DNA from: Acinetobacter silvestris
Lineage (GTDB): Bacteria; Pseudomonadota; Gammaproteobacteria; Pseudomonadales; Moraxellaceae
Direction of reading: 5' to 3'
Length of the DNA: 64,000 bases
Assembly: GCF_002135235.1 (NCBI RefSeq)
Contig: NZ_NEGB01000009.1
Span: 36,204-100,203 of the forward strand
A program made the position numbers and the translations under genes. Each line of letters starts with the position of its first letter. The stretch's first letter is position 1. Below, piece by piece: positions 28,037 through 38,246 of the stretch. A model generated the notes under the pieces. It was not told the origin of the DNA. It worked only from the letters and a program-made list of their open reading frames with translations, and ran no database searches.

Positions 28037-28547
28037 GATAACGACCGAAATATCTTAAAAATACATTATAGAAAGTTTTTCTAATTTTTTTTGATTTTCT
28101 TGTCAACCAATTCAAAAGTCATGTCGTTATATAGGTATAAAGCTTACAGTACGAGTTTTTTACACTGGCATCGGTAGAAAACTTCACTGACCTTAGCTTC
28201 CATGAGACCAATAAACTCATACTTCAGACATAGATTTGGAACAGCAGCCTAAATCGAAGTAAATGAAGTATTTTGGCCGACGATTTAATATCACTCGAAT
28301 CGTCGGCTTTATTTTATCTGCAATTTACAATTTCCCTAATCGAATGCTGTTTTTATTTCTAAAATAAAGAAATTTGATTGAATGATGACAGCAGCTACGA
28401 AATCCATAAAATGGTACTGAAGATGCTGCATGCCTTGCAAAAAGTGCATCAGCCCAACGTCAGTCTTTGACGTGATAAATACATTAAAGACTAGAATAAC
28501 AGGACTCAGTTTCGCTACTATGTTCTTCGGGGCATAGGACAAAAATT
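28037..28547. other. Intergenic gap of 511 bp with an orphan hairpin
   Basis: This gap before sbcD holds a strong terminator-like hairpin at 28276-28311 and two short coding-like scraps: a plus-strand frame at 28381-28470 (ends QKVHQPNVSL) and a minus-strand frame near 28141-28250 (contains EVFYRCQCKKLVL). None is convincing as a gene. It may contain a small RNA or gene remnants. Confidence 0.45.
28276..28311 (+). terminator. Orphan terminator-like hairpin
   Basis: GCCGACGATT and AATCGTCGGC form a perfect 10-bp GC-containing stem with a 12-base loop, then TTTATTTT. No annotated gene ends just upstream on the plus strand. Confidence 0.6.
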
Positions 28548-29801
28548 ATGACAGTTCGTTTTTTACATACATCTGATTGGCATTTAGGGCAATTTTTTTA
28601 TAACCATTCTCGTGACTATGAACATGAACAATTTTTAATATGGTTACTTAAACAGATTCAAGAAAAACAACCGAATGCCCTGCTCATCGCTGGTGATATT
28701 TTTGATGTGATTAATCCTGCATCCAAAGCACAAAAACAACTTTATCAATTTTTAGCCGACGCACATGATCTTGCACCTCATATGCAAACCTTAATGATTG
28801 CGGGCAATCACGACTCAGGTTATCGGATTGAACAAGTTGAGCCCCTGTTAGAGAAATACAATGCCAAGACAGTCGGTGTCATTCATAAACAAGCCGATGG
28901 GCAAATTGACTTAGAACGGTTACTTGTACCCATTTATGATGCACAAAAAAATATTGTCGCTTGGTGTTTAAGCCTGCCTTTTTTACGCGCTGCGGAAATT
29001 ACTGGCATTAATGAACAAACCAGCAATAGTCAAAGTGCAATTGCCTACTTGCATCAACAATTGATTGCTGAAGCTAAGCAGCGGAAGACTGCTGATCAAG
29101 CTTTAATTTTAATGTCACACGCCCATATGCAAGGCGGTGAAACCTCCGATTCAGAACGCCCGATTATTATTGGTAATGAAGAAGCGCTGTCGATTGCCTT
29201 ATTTGATGAGGTGATTGATTACGTCGCACTTGGACATTTACATAAACCACAAAAAGTTCAGCATGCGCATATTCGCTATAGTGGCTCGCCTATCCCGCTA
29301 TCTTTTAGTGAAATCAACTATAAGCATCAGGTGGTTGATGTGACTATCGCCCCCACTAAAGAAGATGAGTCACGATTTCAATTTCAGGCCATTGCTATTC
29401 CACGCAGTGTGCAACTCCATAAAATCAAAGGTGAGCTGAATGAGGTTTTTGAAAAACTCAAGGCTTTAGCCAGTGGTGAAATCAGCAATATTGATCAGCG
29501 TGAATATGTCGATATTGAATACCATACCCTAACTCCGCCCCAACCGAATTTAAGACAACAGTTTGAAGATGCTTTACCCAAAGATCGTTATCGTTTGGTA
29601 CGTATTTCACGTCAGTATTTGAATCATGAAGCTCACAATATAGAAGCTTCAAGTATGAGCCTTGAGCCACCTACGCCTGAAAAATTATTCCAACAAATTT
29701 GGGAGAAACAAGGCTATTCAGCAGATGATAATGTTTTAAAAGACTTTATAAGCTTAATGAATGATGCACAAAAAACACTTGAAGATGAACATTCGGATTA
29801 A
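28548..29801 (+). CDS. sbcD: Exonuclease subunit SbcD
   Basis: SbcD is the Mre11-type Mn-dependent nuclease of SbcCD, which opens DNA hairpins and trims protein-blocked ends. The 417-residue protein shows the phosphoesterase motifs D10-x-H12 (TSDWHLGQ), GDIFD at 49-53, GNHDS at 86-90, and the later SHAHMQGG and GHLHKPQ. AGGA lies eight bases before the ATG. The gene is followed after eight bases by sbcC, forming the standard two-gene operon. Confidence 0.97.
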   Translation: MTVRFLHTSDWHLGQFFYNHSRDYEHEQFLIWLLKQIQEKQPNALLIAGDIFDVINPASKAQKQLYQFLADAHDLAPHMQTLMIAGNHDSGYRIEQVEPLLEKYNAKTVGVIHKQADGQIDLERLLVPIYDAQKNIVAWCLSLPFLRAAEITGINEQTSNSQSAIAYLHQQLIAEAKQRKTADQALILMSHAHMQGGETSDSERPIIIGNEEALSIALFDEVIDYVALGHLHKPQKVQHAHIRYSGSPIPLSFSEINYKHQVVDVTIAPTKEDESRFQFQAIAIPRSVQLHKIKGELNEVFEKLKALASGEISNIDQREYVDIEYHTLTPPQPNLRQQFEDALPKDRYRLVRISRQYLNHEAHNIEASSMSLEPPTPEKLFQQIWEKQGYSADDNVLKDFISLMNDAQKTLEDEHSD

Positions 29802-29809
29802 GGACTGCC

Positions 29810-32800
29810 ATGAAAATTTTATCTATTCGCATAAAAAACTTGGCATCTCTTTCTGGGGAACATTTTATTGATTTTGAAACTGAGCCTTTAGCCAGTGCGG
29901 GCTTAGTCGCTATTGTCGGGAAAACAGGTGCTGGGAAATCCACCATTTTAGATGCAATGTGTTTAGCACTCTTTAATAAAATTCCACGCTTAAAAGATAG
30001 CGATGGTAAGTTACAAGATGTGGATGGATCAGAGCTTTTAACCAACTCCCCACTGACGGTCTTACGTCGAGGTACTGCACATGGTTTTGCAGAACTTCGT
30101 TTTGTTGCACAAGACCAAAAACACTATTTAGCACGTTGGGAAATTAAGCGTGCCCGTGAAAATGCCAATGGTAAATTACAAAGTGTACAACGTTATTTAA
30201 AATGTGAAACCGATGGTATAGTGATTGCAGACAAAGCCAAAGCAGTTGATTCTGCAATTAATAAAATCACTCAACTGAGTTTTGAGCAATTTACCCGTGC
30301 GGTGTTATTAGCGCAGTCGGAAGTCACTGTATTCTTAAAAGCTCGTGACAATGAACGTGGTGAATTACTTGAATATTTAACGAATTCGAATATTTTTGGA
30401 AAAATTGGTCAATTGGCCTATGAAAAAACCAAAGCGATTACTAATCAACGTAAAGCATTAGAAAATGTGCTCGGTCATATTGAAATTTTATCGGATGAAG
30501 CTGCTGCTGAGCTGAATCAACAATTTATAACTGTTGAGACAGAATATAAAAAACTAGACATTGAAAAAGCACATTTAGCCAAACAGCAACTTTGGTTTGA
30601 GCGTAAACAAGATTTAAATTACGAGATTGTCCTTAAACAACAATCTTATGATACTCAACTGAATATTCAGCAACAGTTAGCACCTGAACGTCAGCAACTG
30701 AACCGTTTAGAAATATTTTCAAGTATTCGCCCTGTTGTTTCTCAGCAAACTCAACTTATAACCATTGAGCGACAACTTAAACCACAAATTCAGCAATTAC
30801 AGCAATCTTTTGATGTCGTGGCTAAACAATTTAATCTTGAAAAACAAAACTATCAACAAGCTGAAACAGCACTCAAAACTTTACAAGATTTTGAAATTAT
30901 CCACGTAGATGCATTAAAGCAAGTTCGCAGCTGTATTCAAGAGCGTGATTTCATTGGTGCAGAATTTAATAAGTTAAAAACTCGATGTTTCGAATTAGAT
31001 GCTCAACAACAGCCTTTAATTGCACAAAAGCAGAAGATTGAATTAGAAATTTCAAAGCTGACCGATCAGCAAGAAATTACGCAAAAGCAGTTATCTGAAA
31101 CAATAAATTTTAATCCCCTTGATCAAGGCATTCAGGCACACATCCAACAATTACAACAGTTTATTATTCAGTATCGAAATATTGAAAATAGCTTAGGTGA
31201 TATTACCCAAGCGCAGTCTAAACTTACAGATGATCAATTCAAGCTTAATCAGCTCAACACTGCGTTTGGTTCAATCCCACAGATTGAACCACAGTTAACG
31301 CAACTCAATACTGAGCGTGAAATAAAAATTTCACAGCTCAATCAGTTTGATCTTGCAAAACAAAAATTAAAGCAATATTTTGAATTACATACGGATCTAT
31401 CCAAACATCAAGCTAAATTACAGACATTCCAGACACACTCCATCGAACTCAATCAAACCAGTAGCCAAGCTGAGCAAGCCTTTGAAACGGCGAAAAATGA
31501 GCGAATTAATCTACAGCAGATTTTGCAACAACAGCGTTTATTACATGCTGAAAATATCGAAAAGTTACGTGAAAATTTAGTTGCGAATGAGCCTTGTTTG
31601 GTGTGTGGTAGTCTGGCTCACCCCTATCGAGATGATGTATCACAAGTCTCAAAAGCCATGTTTGAATTGCAACAACAGCAAGAACAGCGAGCCATTCTAA
31701 AGGAGCAACAGACTTTTCAACTGTGGCAAACGGCACAACAACAAACCACGAAAGTACAATCTGAACTTGAGCAGCTCACAAATACCCTTAAAAGCAATCT
31801 TGGAAAACTAGAAATTCAACAAAATGAATTAGCACAACAATTTTCTAATTTGCAGATTCAAATTAACTTTGAACAAACATCGAATCAGATTGAAAGACAA
31901 GTTATAGAGTCTGAAACTCAATTTCAAAATGACAAACAGCAGGTTGAGACCCAGTTAAAAACACTCAATCAAACAATCCAACAGCAAAATGCTTTAGTGC
32001 AACAAGTTCAAAATATTCAGTATCAACTGAGTCATGCAAAAAATTTACAGCAGCAAATACAACATATTACGGCGTGTTTGAGCGACACTGAACAAGAGCA
32101 GTGGGCAATGCAAACTACGACGTATGCAAAGCATGTTTTAACCGCATTATCGAATCGAGCTCAACATTTAATGAGCTTAGATAAGTTGGTTAAAAACTTA
32201 GATCTCCTGAATCGAAATTTAAGCTTAATTGATGTAGATCAGAATAATTTAACCAAACTTATGGCTGAAACAATGCAAGCTCGTGATGATACTTATGCTA
32301 AAGGACAACAAAATACTCAGATTGCTACTCAACTGATTCATGAAATAACGAATTTATCTGAAGTAAAACCGCATGAATGGTTAATTCAACATGATGCAGA
32401 GCGCCAACAAAAACAACATATCTACCAACAGCAAAAGCAAAGCTTTGAACAGTTGAGGATCGATTTTGAAAAACAACAGAATGAGTTAAAACAATTACTC
32501 TCTAGACAAATTGAGAATCAAACTAGTCTTGATCAGACCCATATTGACATTGAAAATTGGTTAAACATACATCCAGAGTTCACCACTCATGATTTAATCA
32601 ATTTGGTTCAAATCAGTACTGTGCAAGAACAAGAGCTTCGTAGCAAGCTTCAAAGTAGTGAACGCTTACTCAATGAAAGTGCGTCCGCATTAAAAACCTT
32701 ACAAGAGCAACAGACAGCACACCTCAGTCATCAACCAAGTATTGAACTATCTGTCTTAATACAGAATGTAAAAGACAACCTAGAGGCTTTAGCGGCCCAA

Positions 32801-33406
32801 TCTGAAGTATTGGATAAACTGAAAGTTGATCTAGCACGACATCAGGATAGTTTAGCAAATCAAGCTAAATTTTCAGATCAGATTCAAGCGATTCAACAGG
32901 AAGAACATCGTTGGGGCAAAATTTCAGGACTCATGGGTGATGCGAACGGTAAAAAATTCCGTGATTATGCACAACAATATAATTTAGATATTTTACTGGA
33001 ACATGCCAACCAACAATTGGCCATGCTTTCGCAACGTTATACCTTAAAACGCTTGGATCACTCGCTTAGCCTTGCCATTATCGATCATGATATGGATGGT
33101 GAAATGCGTTCAGTAGCTTCACTTTCAGGCGGTGAATCATTCCTGACTGCCCTAGCCCTATCTTTAGCAATTGCCAATATGGCATCGGGTTCAATGAAAA
33201 TTGAATCCCTCTTTATTGATGAAGGGTTCGGTACCTTAGATGCCTCATCTTTACATATGGTAATGAATGCACTCGATCAATTACAAAACCAAGGGCGTAA
33301 AGTTGTTCTAATCTCACATATACAGGAAATGCACGAACGCATTCCAGTACAAATTCAAGTCAAGCCCTTAGGTGCAGGTGCAAGTACCATTCAAATCGTG
33401 AGTTAA
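29810..33406 (+). CDS. sbcC: Exonuclease subunit SbcC (Rad50-type ATPase)
   Basis: SbcC is the SMC-like ATPase that clamps DNA and drives SbcD. The 1198-residue protein has Walker A GKTGAGKST at 37-45, a Gln-rich antiparallel coiled coil of nearly 950 residues, a zinc hook at C596-L-V-C599 in its middle, and the C-terminal ABC signature LSGGESFLTALALSLA with FIDEGFGTLD as Walker B/D-loop. The high Gln content of the coil is typical of Acinetobacter proteins. The coding frame is uninterrupted. Confidence 0.97.
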   Translation: MKILSIRIKNLASLSGEHFIDFETEPLASAGLVAIVGKTGAGKSTILDAMCLALFNKIPRLKDSDGKLQDVDGSELLTNSPLTVLRRGTAHGFAELRFVAQDQKHYLARWEIKRARENANGKLQSVQRYLKCETDGIVIADKAKAVDSAINKITQLSFEQFTRAVLLAQSEVTVFLKARDNERGELLEYLTNSNIFGKIGQLAYEKTKAITNQRKALENVLGHIEILSDEAAAELNQQFITVETEYKKLDIEKAHLAKQQLWFERKQDLNYEIVLKQQSYDTQLNIQQQLAPERQQLNRLEIFSSIRPVVSQQTQLITIERQLKPQIQQLQQSFDVVAKQFNLEKQNYQQAETALKTLQDFEIIHVDALKQVRSCIQERDFIGAEFNKLKTRCFELDAQQQPLIAQKQKIELEISKLTDQQEITQKQLSETINFNPLDQGIQAHIQQLQQFIIQYRNIENSLGDITQAQSKLTDDQFKLNQLNTAFGSIPQIEPQLTQLNTEREIKISQLNQFDLAKQKLKQYFELHTDLSKHQAKLQTFQTHSIELNQTSSQAEQAFETAKNERINLQQILQQQRLLHAENIEKLRENLVANEPCLVCGSLAHPYRDDVSQVSKAMFELQQQQEQRAILKEQQTFQLWQTAQQQTTKVQSELEQLTNTLKSNLGKLEIQQNELAQQFSNLQIQINFEQTSNQIERQVIESETQFQNDKQQVETQLKTLNQTIQQQNALVQQVQNIQYQLSHAKNLQQQIQHITACLSDTEQEQWAMQTTTYAKHVLTALSNRAQHLMSLDKLVKNLDLLNRNLSLIDVDQNNLTKLMAETMQARDDTYAKGQQNTQIATQLIHEITNLSEVKPHEWLIQHDAERQQKQHIYQQQKQSFEQLRIDFEKQQNELKQLLSRQIENQTSLDQTHIDIENWLNIHPEFTTHDLINLVQISTVQEQELRSKLQSSERLLNESASALKTLQEQQTAHLSHQPSIELSVLIQNVKDNLEALAAQSEVLDKLKVDLARHQDSLANQAKFSDQIQAIQQEEHRWGKISGLMGDANGKKFRDYAQQYNLDILLEHANQQLAMLSQRYTLKRLDHSLSLAIIDHDMDGEMRSVASLSGGESFLTALALSLAIANMASGSMKIESLFIDEGFGTLDASSLHMVMNALDQLQNQGRKVVLISHIQEMHERIPVQIQVKPLGAGASTIQIVS

Positions 33407-33539
33407 GTTTAAGCAGAAAACTACTTATCAGTTTGACATAAGAGAATATTATGCCCCATATTTCATGAGGCTTCATATTCAACGAACTGGATCAAGACTA
33501 CTATTCTAGACTGTAAGCACTTGATTCAACTGACTTCAT

Positions 33540-34313
33540 TTAGTCTGCTGGAAATGCATTCGGCGCTGGTGCATAACCCTGATTATTTGGAATTTGTTTA
33601 TGTTTCGGCACTTTTAACTCATATACGACTGTCCCAATAATGCCTGTATTGCGAATTGAGCCACTGGCACTATTCGCAGCATAAGCATCTTTGGGTTTTG
33701 AAAAGGTAAATGATGCAACAGCCGAATTACTTTTACGAAAACCTTCAATCGCAAGTGTGTCGTACGGACGTAAGACATAACCACTATTTTGTCTTGATGC
33801 TTGGCTACCATCAAGCACATCTAAACCATCAACACTGGCCACAATTTCAAAAGTTTGATTGCTACTATTTACATAATGCAACTGATAGCTTTGACCGTCA
33901 TTGGCAGATAAATAATAATTTTGCCCATCTCGGTAAAGCGGCAAACCACGTCCAGCATCATCAATAATAGAAAAACTAATTTTACCCGCAGCCAATGCAA
34001 TGCTATTGATACGCTGACCCTGATAATGCTTACCTGCATAGCGAACTTGAACTTCTGAAATAGCTGTTTCAGACATCCGTTTTAAATCAACTTGTGTCAC
34101 ATGTGAGCTAATATCATCGCCCCAGCGTGTTCCAAGCTTTTCATTGGTAGCAACTCGACTATTGGCGACAGATGATTTCATTGCTTCAGTTTGAATATTC
34201 TGTGAAGTCTCGACCGTAACTGGCTCCATATGTTGCTGACTACAGGCCGCAATCACTAACCCGAGAAAAAGCCAAACTAAAACTTTAAATTTATAAATAA
34301 TTTGATTCAGCAC
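33540..34313 (-). CDS. Putative lipoprotein of unknown function
   Basis: The first 24 residues form a lipoprotein signal with lipobox VIAAC (Cys24), so the 257-residue product should be lipid-anchored. After a flexible Gln/Thr/Val-rich linker, residues 60-230 look beta-rich, with WGDDISSHVTQVDLKRM, VRYAGKHYQGQRI and a KDAYAANSASGSIRNTGIIG segment. The C-terminal tail is Pro/Asn/Ala-rich. I know of no assigned function. It is monocistronic and convergent with sbcC. Confidence 0.7.
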   Translation of the reverse strand: MLNQIIYKFKVLVWLFLGLVIAACSQQHMEPVTVETSQNIQTEAMKSSVANSRVATNEKLGTRWGDDISSHVTQVDLKRMSETAISEVQVRYAGKHYQGQRINSIALAAGKISFSIIDDAGRGLPLYRDGQNYYLSANDGQSYQLHYVNSSNQTFEIVASVDGLDVLDGSQASRQNSGYVLRPYDTLAIEGFRKSNSAVASFTFSKPKDAYAANSASGSIRNTGIIGTVVYELKVPKHKQIPNNQGYAPAPNAFPAD

Positions 34314-34435
34314 TCTTATAACCTTTTATCTTATTTTATAATTTGGAGTTATAAATCGAGAATCAAAATAGGTATAGGAGATAATCGTAAATATTCACCA
34401 TATTTGAGATGTGTGTGTTGAGATTAAATATGCAT

Positions 34436-35233
34436 TTAATCTATTTTACGTAATGTTAAAATCTGCTCACTCCGTCCAAAAGGCCCATGCACATCATGTA
34501 AAATAGAACTGGTCAATCCAATCCCATCGGCACCATATTGTTGTACCGTCTCTAATCCTAACCACTTGCCTTGAGGTAAACGATAAAAATGCAATTGCAA
34601 ATCTAGATTAGGGAAGCCCCATTTAAGTGGGGTACTCTGGCGAGGAATGATGCCATTTGCTATATCGACCATACTTACAACATTAACAAAGTCTGAAGTC
34701 TTTTGTCCTTCTACCATCTCCAAGTCTGTTTTCAACCAAACCAATCCCTTGCCATTACGATATTGACTAGATCTTGCCTCAACTGTTTTTATAAATCGTC
34801 CCGGCCATTTTCGTATACCATCAAAATCAGGCATGTTTTCAGGTGTTTCCACAACTTGATCTTCTAGACCCGCAATGACTGAACTATCTTGGGTGATCAT
34901 TCGCCATGTTCTTGCGACGACTAACGTTTTGCCTTGTCCAGTCATAATGGACTCAATTAACTCAATGGTTTTACCTGGCCGAATAACTTGTGTCGTAATC
35001 TCAATTTCACCCAAAGAAATCAAACCAAAAATATCAAAACTGATCCGCCCAATACGCATATTTTCGCGGGGTGCAAACTGTTCTAATTCAGCACAAATTA
35101 CCCCTGTTGCGGGTGACATATGTTGTTCATCAGGATTCCACGCACCTTGTGTATTCATGGTGGATTGATAACGTGCTTGAACTACGCCCTCATCATTGAT
35201 AGTTCGTTCAAGCAATTGATAATAAGCAGACAT
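34436..35233 (-). CDS. Acyl-CoA thioesterase-like protein (double hotdog)
   Basis: The 265-residue protein resembles TesB-like double-hotdog thioesterases. The first hotdog has MSPATGVICAELEQFAP and MRIGRISFDIFGLI, and the second ends in DLQLHFYRLPQGKWLGLETV followed by ADGIGLTSSILHDVHGPFGRS, the usual C-terminal signature of this group. I start at the ATG at 35233 (MSAYYQLLER), which has CAGGGAAG seven bases upstream; a TTG seven codons earlier is less likely. Substrate is unknown. It is monocistronic, with uppP upstream on the same strand. Confidence 0.8.
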   Translation of the reverse strand: MSAYYQLLERTINDEGVVQARYQSTMNTQGAWNPDEQHMSPATGVICAELEQFAPRENMRIGRISFDIFGLISLGEIEITTQVIRPGKTIELIESIMTGQGKTLVVARTWRMITQDSSVIAGLEDQVVETPENMPDFDGIRKWPGRFIKTVEARSSQYRNGKGLVWLKTDLEMVEGQKTSDFVNVVSMVDIANGIIPRQSTPLKWGFPNLDLQLHFYRLPQGKWLGLETVQQYGADGIGLTSSILHDVHGPFGRSEQILTLRKID

Positions 35234-35420
35234 AAACTTCCCTGTTCGATTCAATTATTCTTAGGTTTAAATAATGTATCTTTAATTCTCAGTCTATTTT
35301 TGTACTGAAATTAACGTGAAAAGTCTATTTTTAAACCATATATTGATCGCATGTGTTCAACTTTCTGCACTAAAGTTGCGCTGAATCTTTAAGATATGTT
35401 ATGCCAATTTATGTCCAACT

Positions 35421-36254
35421 TTAACTCAATGCTAAAACCACTCCAGAAAAAACGAGACAATAAATACCAAAAAGATACCATCGTCCATGCTCTAACCAAG
35501 CGGACAACCATTTTAACGCAGCTAAACCTGCCATAAAGCTAAACAGCATGCCGGCTAAACTTGGCCATATTAAGTGTCCAATTTGTGTATGTTGTAAATT
35601 TTGTGTATGAATCAATCGATAAAATTCTTTCACAATAACCGCTGGAGTCAGCACAACAGCCAGTGCAAAGCTAAACTCTTCTGCTTTTTGTCGTGAAATA
35701 CCTAAAAATATACTGGTCGAAATAGTGGCACCTGAGCGTGAAAAACCTCTAAAAGGTAAACAAAATGCCTGTACTGCACCAATGATGGATGCACGACGAA
35801 AGTTTAGTTCACCTGTTTGACCACGATCGAAACGAGAAGATAAAATAATGAGTACACCTACTGTAGCCAACGCAGCCGCCATCAATTTGGAATTACTAAA
35901 CAATTGTTCTATTTCAAAATGACTGGCTCCATCAAAAAACACGTGCTTAATAATCTCTTGTAAGGTTAACCCTAAAATACCGGTAATGCCGGTCGCAACG
36001 ATAATGAATCCTGCTTGCTGTTTGAAGTTTTCCCAAGAAGAAAAATAGGTTTGTCGCCATGACTTCCAAAAATAGGCAATCACGGCAAACATGGTTCCTG
36101 TATGTAGCATCACCAACAAAAAGGTCATCTCTGGCGCTGACGGATCAAAACCCATTAATTTTTCAGCTAAAATGACATGAGCCGAGCTTGATACTGGCAA
36201 TAATTCTGCCAAACCTTGAATAATTGCCAAAATCAGAACATGCAATAATGTCAT
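35421..36254 (-). CDS. uppP: Undecaprenyl-diphosphate phosphatase
   Basis: UppP (BacA) dephosphorylates undecaprenyl pyrophosphate to recycle the lipid carrier of peptidoglycan and glycan synthesis. About eight membrane helices are visible. The Glu-rich motif AIIQGLAELLPVSSSAHV lies near residues 10-27 and the second motif reads FRGFSRSGATIS, where most homologues have PGxSRSGxT; the catalytic SRSG is kept but the preceding Pro is replaced by Arg. The start is probably the ATG at 36254 (MTLLHV), although a TTG four codons earlier is possible. Length about 277 residues is normal. Confidence 0.9.
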   Translation of the reverse strand: MTLLHVLILAIIQGLAELLPVSSSAHVILAEKLMGFDPSAPEMTFLLVMLHTGTMFAVIAYFWKSWRQTYFSSWENFKQQAGFIIVATGITGILGLTLQEIIKHVFFDGASHFEIEQLFSNSKLMAAALATVGVLIILSSRFDRGQTGELNFRRASIIGAVQAFCLPFRGFSRSGATISTSIFLGISRQKAEEFSFALAVVLTPAVIVKEFYRLIHTQNLQHTQIGHLIWPSLAGMLFSFMAGLAALKWLSAWLEHGRWYLFGIYCLVFSGVVLALS

Positions 36255-36381
36255 CAATATTCTCAATCTTTAGAGTTGTTGATGACTTATACGTTCGCTG
36301 GATTAAACCGAAATTAAAATTTACTTAAATCGATATGCCAGACCACTAGAATTGAGCTGTCATCTGCATTTGTACATATGA

Positions 36382-37068
36382 TTATTTCGAATAATCTCGG
36401 CTTCCAAACAATGCTGTTCCTATACGAACCATGGTCGAACCAGCGGCAATTGCTGCTTGTAAATCTCCTGACATTCCCATACTTAAAGTATCCCAATCTT
36501 CAGGATGTGCATGCAGCACTTTAACCTCATCAAATAAATGCTTGGCATCCATAAAAGCATGCGGATGATTAGGTGCTGGAATGACCATTAAGCCACGTAA
36601 TTTTAACCGTGGTAATTGGCTGATACACTTCACTAATTCTGCAACTTCAGCAGGGTTACAACCATCTTTGCTCTCTTGAGCATCAATATTGACTTGTAAA
36701 CAAATATTCAAAGGTACTTGATTGTCTTCACGCTGATTAGACAATCGCTCTGCAATAATAAAACGATCCACACCATGAACCCATGCAAACTTTTCTGCCA
36801 AATGCTTGGTTTTATTACGTTGTACATGACCAATAAAATGCCATTCAATGTCTAAGTCAGATAATGCTGTAATTTTGTCTAAAGCTTCTTGTAAATAATT
36901 TTCACCAAATGCACGCTGCCCAGTCGCATATATTTCTTTTAACAATTCACTTGGATGGGTTTTCGAAACAGCTAATAATTGAACTTCATCCTCATTTCGC
37001 TTCGAAACGACACAAGCTTGCTGAATTAACTTAAGTACATGATTTCGAGCTTGGTTTAGATCATTCAT
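36382..37068 (-). CDS. YggS-type pyridoxal phosphate homeostasis protein
   Basis: YggS/PLPBP binds pyridoxal 5'-phosphate and keeps its cellular level in balance; it has the fold type III barrel of alanine racemase but no known catalysis. The 228-residue protein has the PLP lysine K36 in LLAVSKTHP, the GENYLQEALDK motif near 55, WHFIGHVQRNKTKHLA near 76, and the phosphate-binding SMGMSGDLQAAIAAGSTMVRIG near 200. It lies divergent from pilT, its usual neighbour in gammaproteobacteria. Confidence 0.95.
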   Translation of the reverse strand: MNDLNQARNHVLKLIQQACVVSKRNEDEVQLLAVSKTHPSELLKEIYATGQRAFGENYLQEALDKITALSDLDIEWHFIGHVQRNKTKHLAEKFAWVHGVDRFIIAERLSNQREDNQVPLNICLQVNIDAQESKDGCNPAEVAELVKCISQLPRLKLRGLMVIPAPNHPHAFMDAKHLFDEVKVLHAHPEDWDTLSMGMSGDLQAAIAAGSTMVRIGTALFGSRDYSK

Positions 37069-37186
37069 TGATATCGTCTCATTTCAGATAAATCAGCTTC
37101 CCGTTAAATAAACTGTTGGTTATGCTGCGTGAAAGCCTTATTATTCTACAAAATAATTAAGTTAACAGCTTTATTTCGGGGACATT

Positions 37187-38224
37187 ATGGATATTACAGA
37201 ATTACTGGCATTCTCGGTAAAAAATGGTGCATCAGATCTACATCTTTCAGCAGGTATGCCACCACTGATTCGCGTAGATGGTGAAGTTCGTCGGATTAAC
37301 TTACCAGCTTTAGAACATAAAGACGTACATAAACTGGTGTATGACATTATGAATGATAAACAGCGTCGTGATTTTGAAGAAAAATTAGAAACTGACTTTT
37401 CATTTGAAGTCCCTGGCGTGGCACGTTTTCGTGTCAACGCCTTTAACCAAAACCGTGGTGCTGGTGCAGTATTTCGTACCATTCCATCAAAAGTTCTGAC
37501 CATGGAAGATTTAGGACTCGGTCAAATCTTTAAAGACATTTGTGATTATCCACGTGGCATTGTATTAGTCACAGGCCCAACGGGTTCGGGTAAATCAACT
37601 ACGCTTGCAGCAATGATGGATTATATTAACGAAAATCGTTATGATCATATTTTAACCGTTGAAGATCCAATCGAGTTTGTACACCAATCCAAAAAATGTC
37701 TGATTAACCAACGTGAAGTACACCGTGATACCCATGGTTTTAACGAAGCATTGCGTTCTGCATTGCGTGAAGATCCGGATATTATCTTAGTCGGTGAGAT
37801 GCGTGACCTTGAAACCATCCGTTTAGCCCTGACTGCTGCGGAAACGGGGCATTTGGTTTTCGGTACGCTACATACCACCTCTGCGGCAAAAACCATTGAC
37901 CGTGTGATTGATGTATTTCCAGCAGAAGAAAAAGATATGGTTCGTGCCATGCTATCTGAATCATTACAAGCCGTTATTTCTCAAACCTTATTGAAAAAAA
38001 CAGGGGGCGGACGTGTTGCAGCACATGAAATTATGATTGGAGTTCCAGCCATTCGTAACTTGATCCGTGAAAATAAAGTCGCTCAAATGTACTCTGCTAT
38101 CCAGACTGGTGCCAATTATGGCATGACCACACTGGATCAAAGCCTCAAAACCTTAGTATCAAAAGGTGTTATCAGTCCTCAAATAGCACGTAATGCAGCA
38201 AAACAACCAGAATCATTCCTATAA
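37187..38224 (+). CDS. pilT: Type IV pilus retraction ATPase PilT
   Basis: PilT depolymerises type IV pili, powering twitching motility and DNA uptake. The 345-residue hexameric ATPase shows the N-terminal PAS-like domain (SDLHLSAGMPPLIRVDGEV), Walker A GPTGSGKST at 130-138, the Asp box ILTVEDPIEFV, Walker B ALREDPDIILVGEMRD, and the His box HTTSAAKTIDRVID. The retraction motif AIRNLIRE is present near residue 288. A GGGGACATT ribosome site precedes the ATG. It is first in a pilT-pilU operon. Confidence 0.98.
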   Translation: MDITELLAFSVKNGASDLHLSAGMPPLIRVDGEVRRINLPALEHKDVHKLVYDIMNDKQRRDFEEKLETDFSFEVPGVARFRVNAFNQNRGAGAVFRTIPSKVLTMEDLGLGQIFKDICDYPRGIVLVTGPTGSGKSTTLAAMMDYINENRYDHILTVEDPIEFVHQSKKCLINQREVHRDTHGFNEALRSALREDPDIILVGEMRDLETIRLALTAAETGHLVFGTLHTTSAAKTIDRVIDVFPAEEKDMVRAMLSESLQAVISQTLLKKTGGGRVAAHEIMIGVPAIRNLIRENKVAQMYSAIQTGANYGMTTLDQSLKTLVSKGVISPQIARNAAKQPESFL

Positions 38225-38246
38225 AATTGAACTTGGGGAAATTTAG

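Noticed and set aside
28336..28542. 68-codon minus-strand frame before sbcD
   Set aside because: No ribosome site, no recognisable domain, overlaps the sbcD leader; probably chance.
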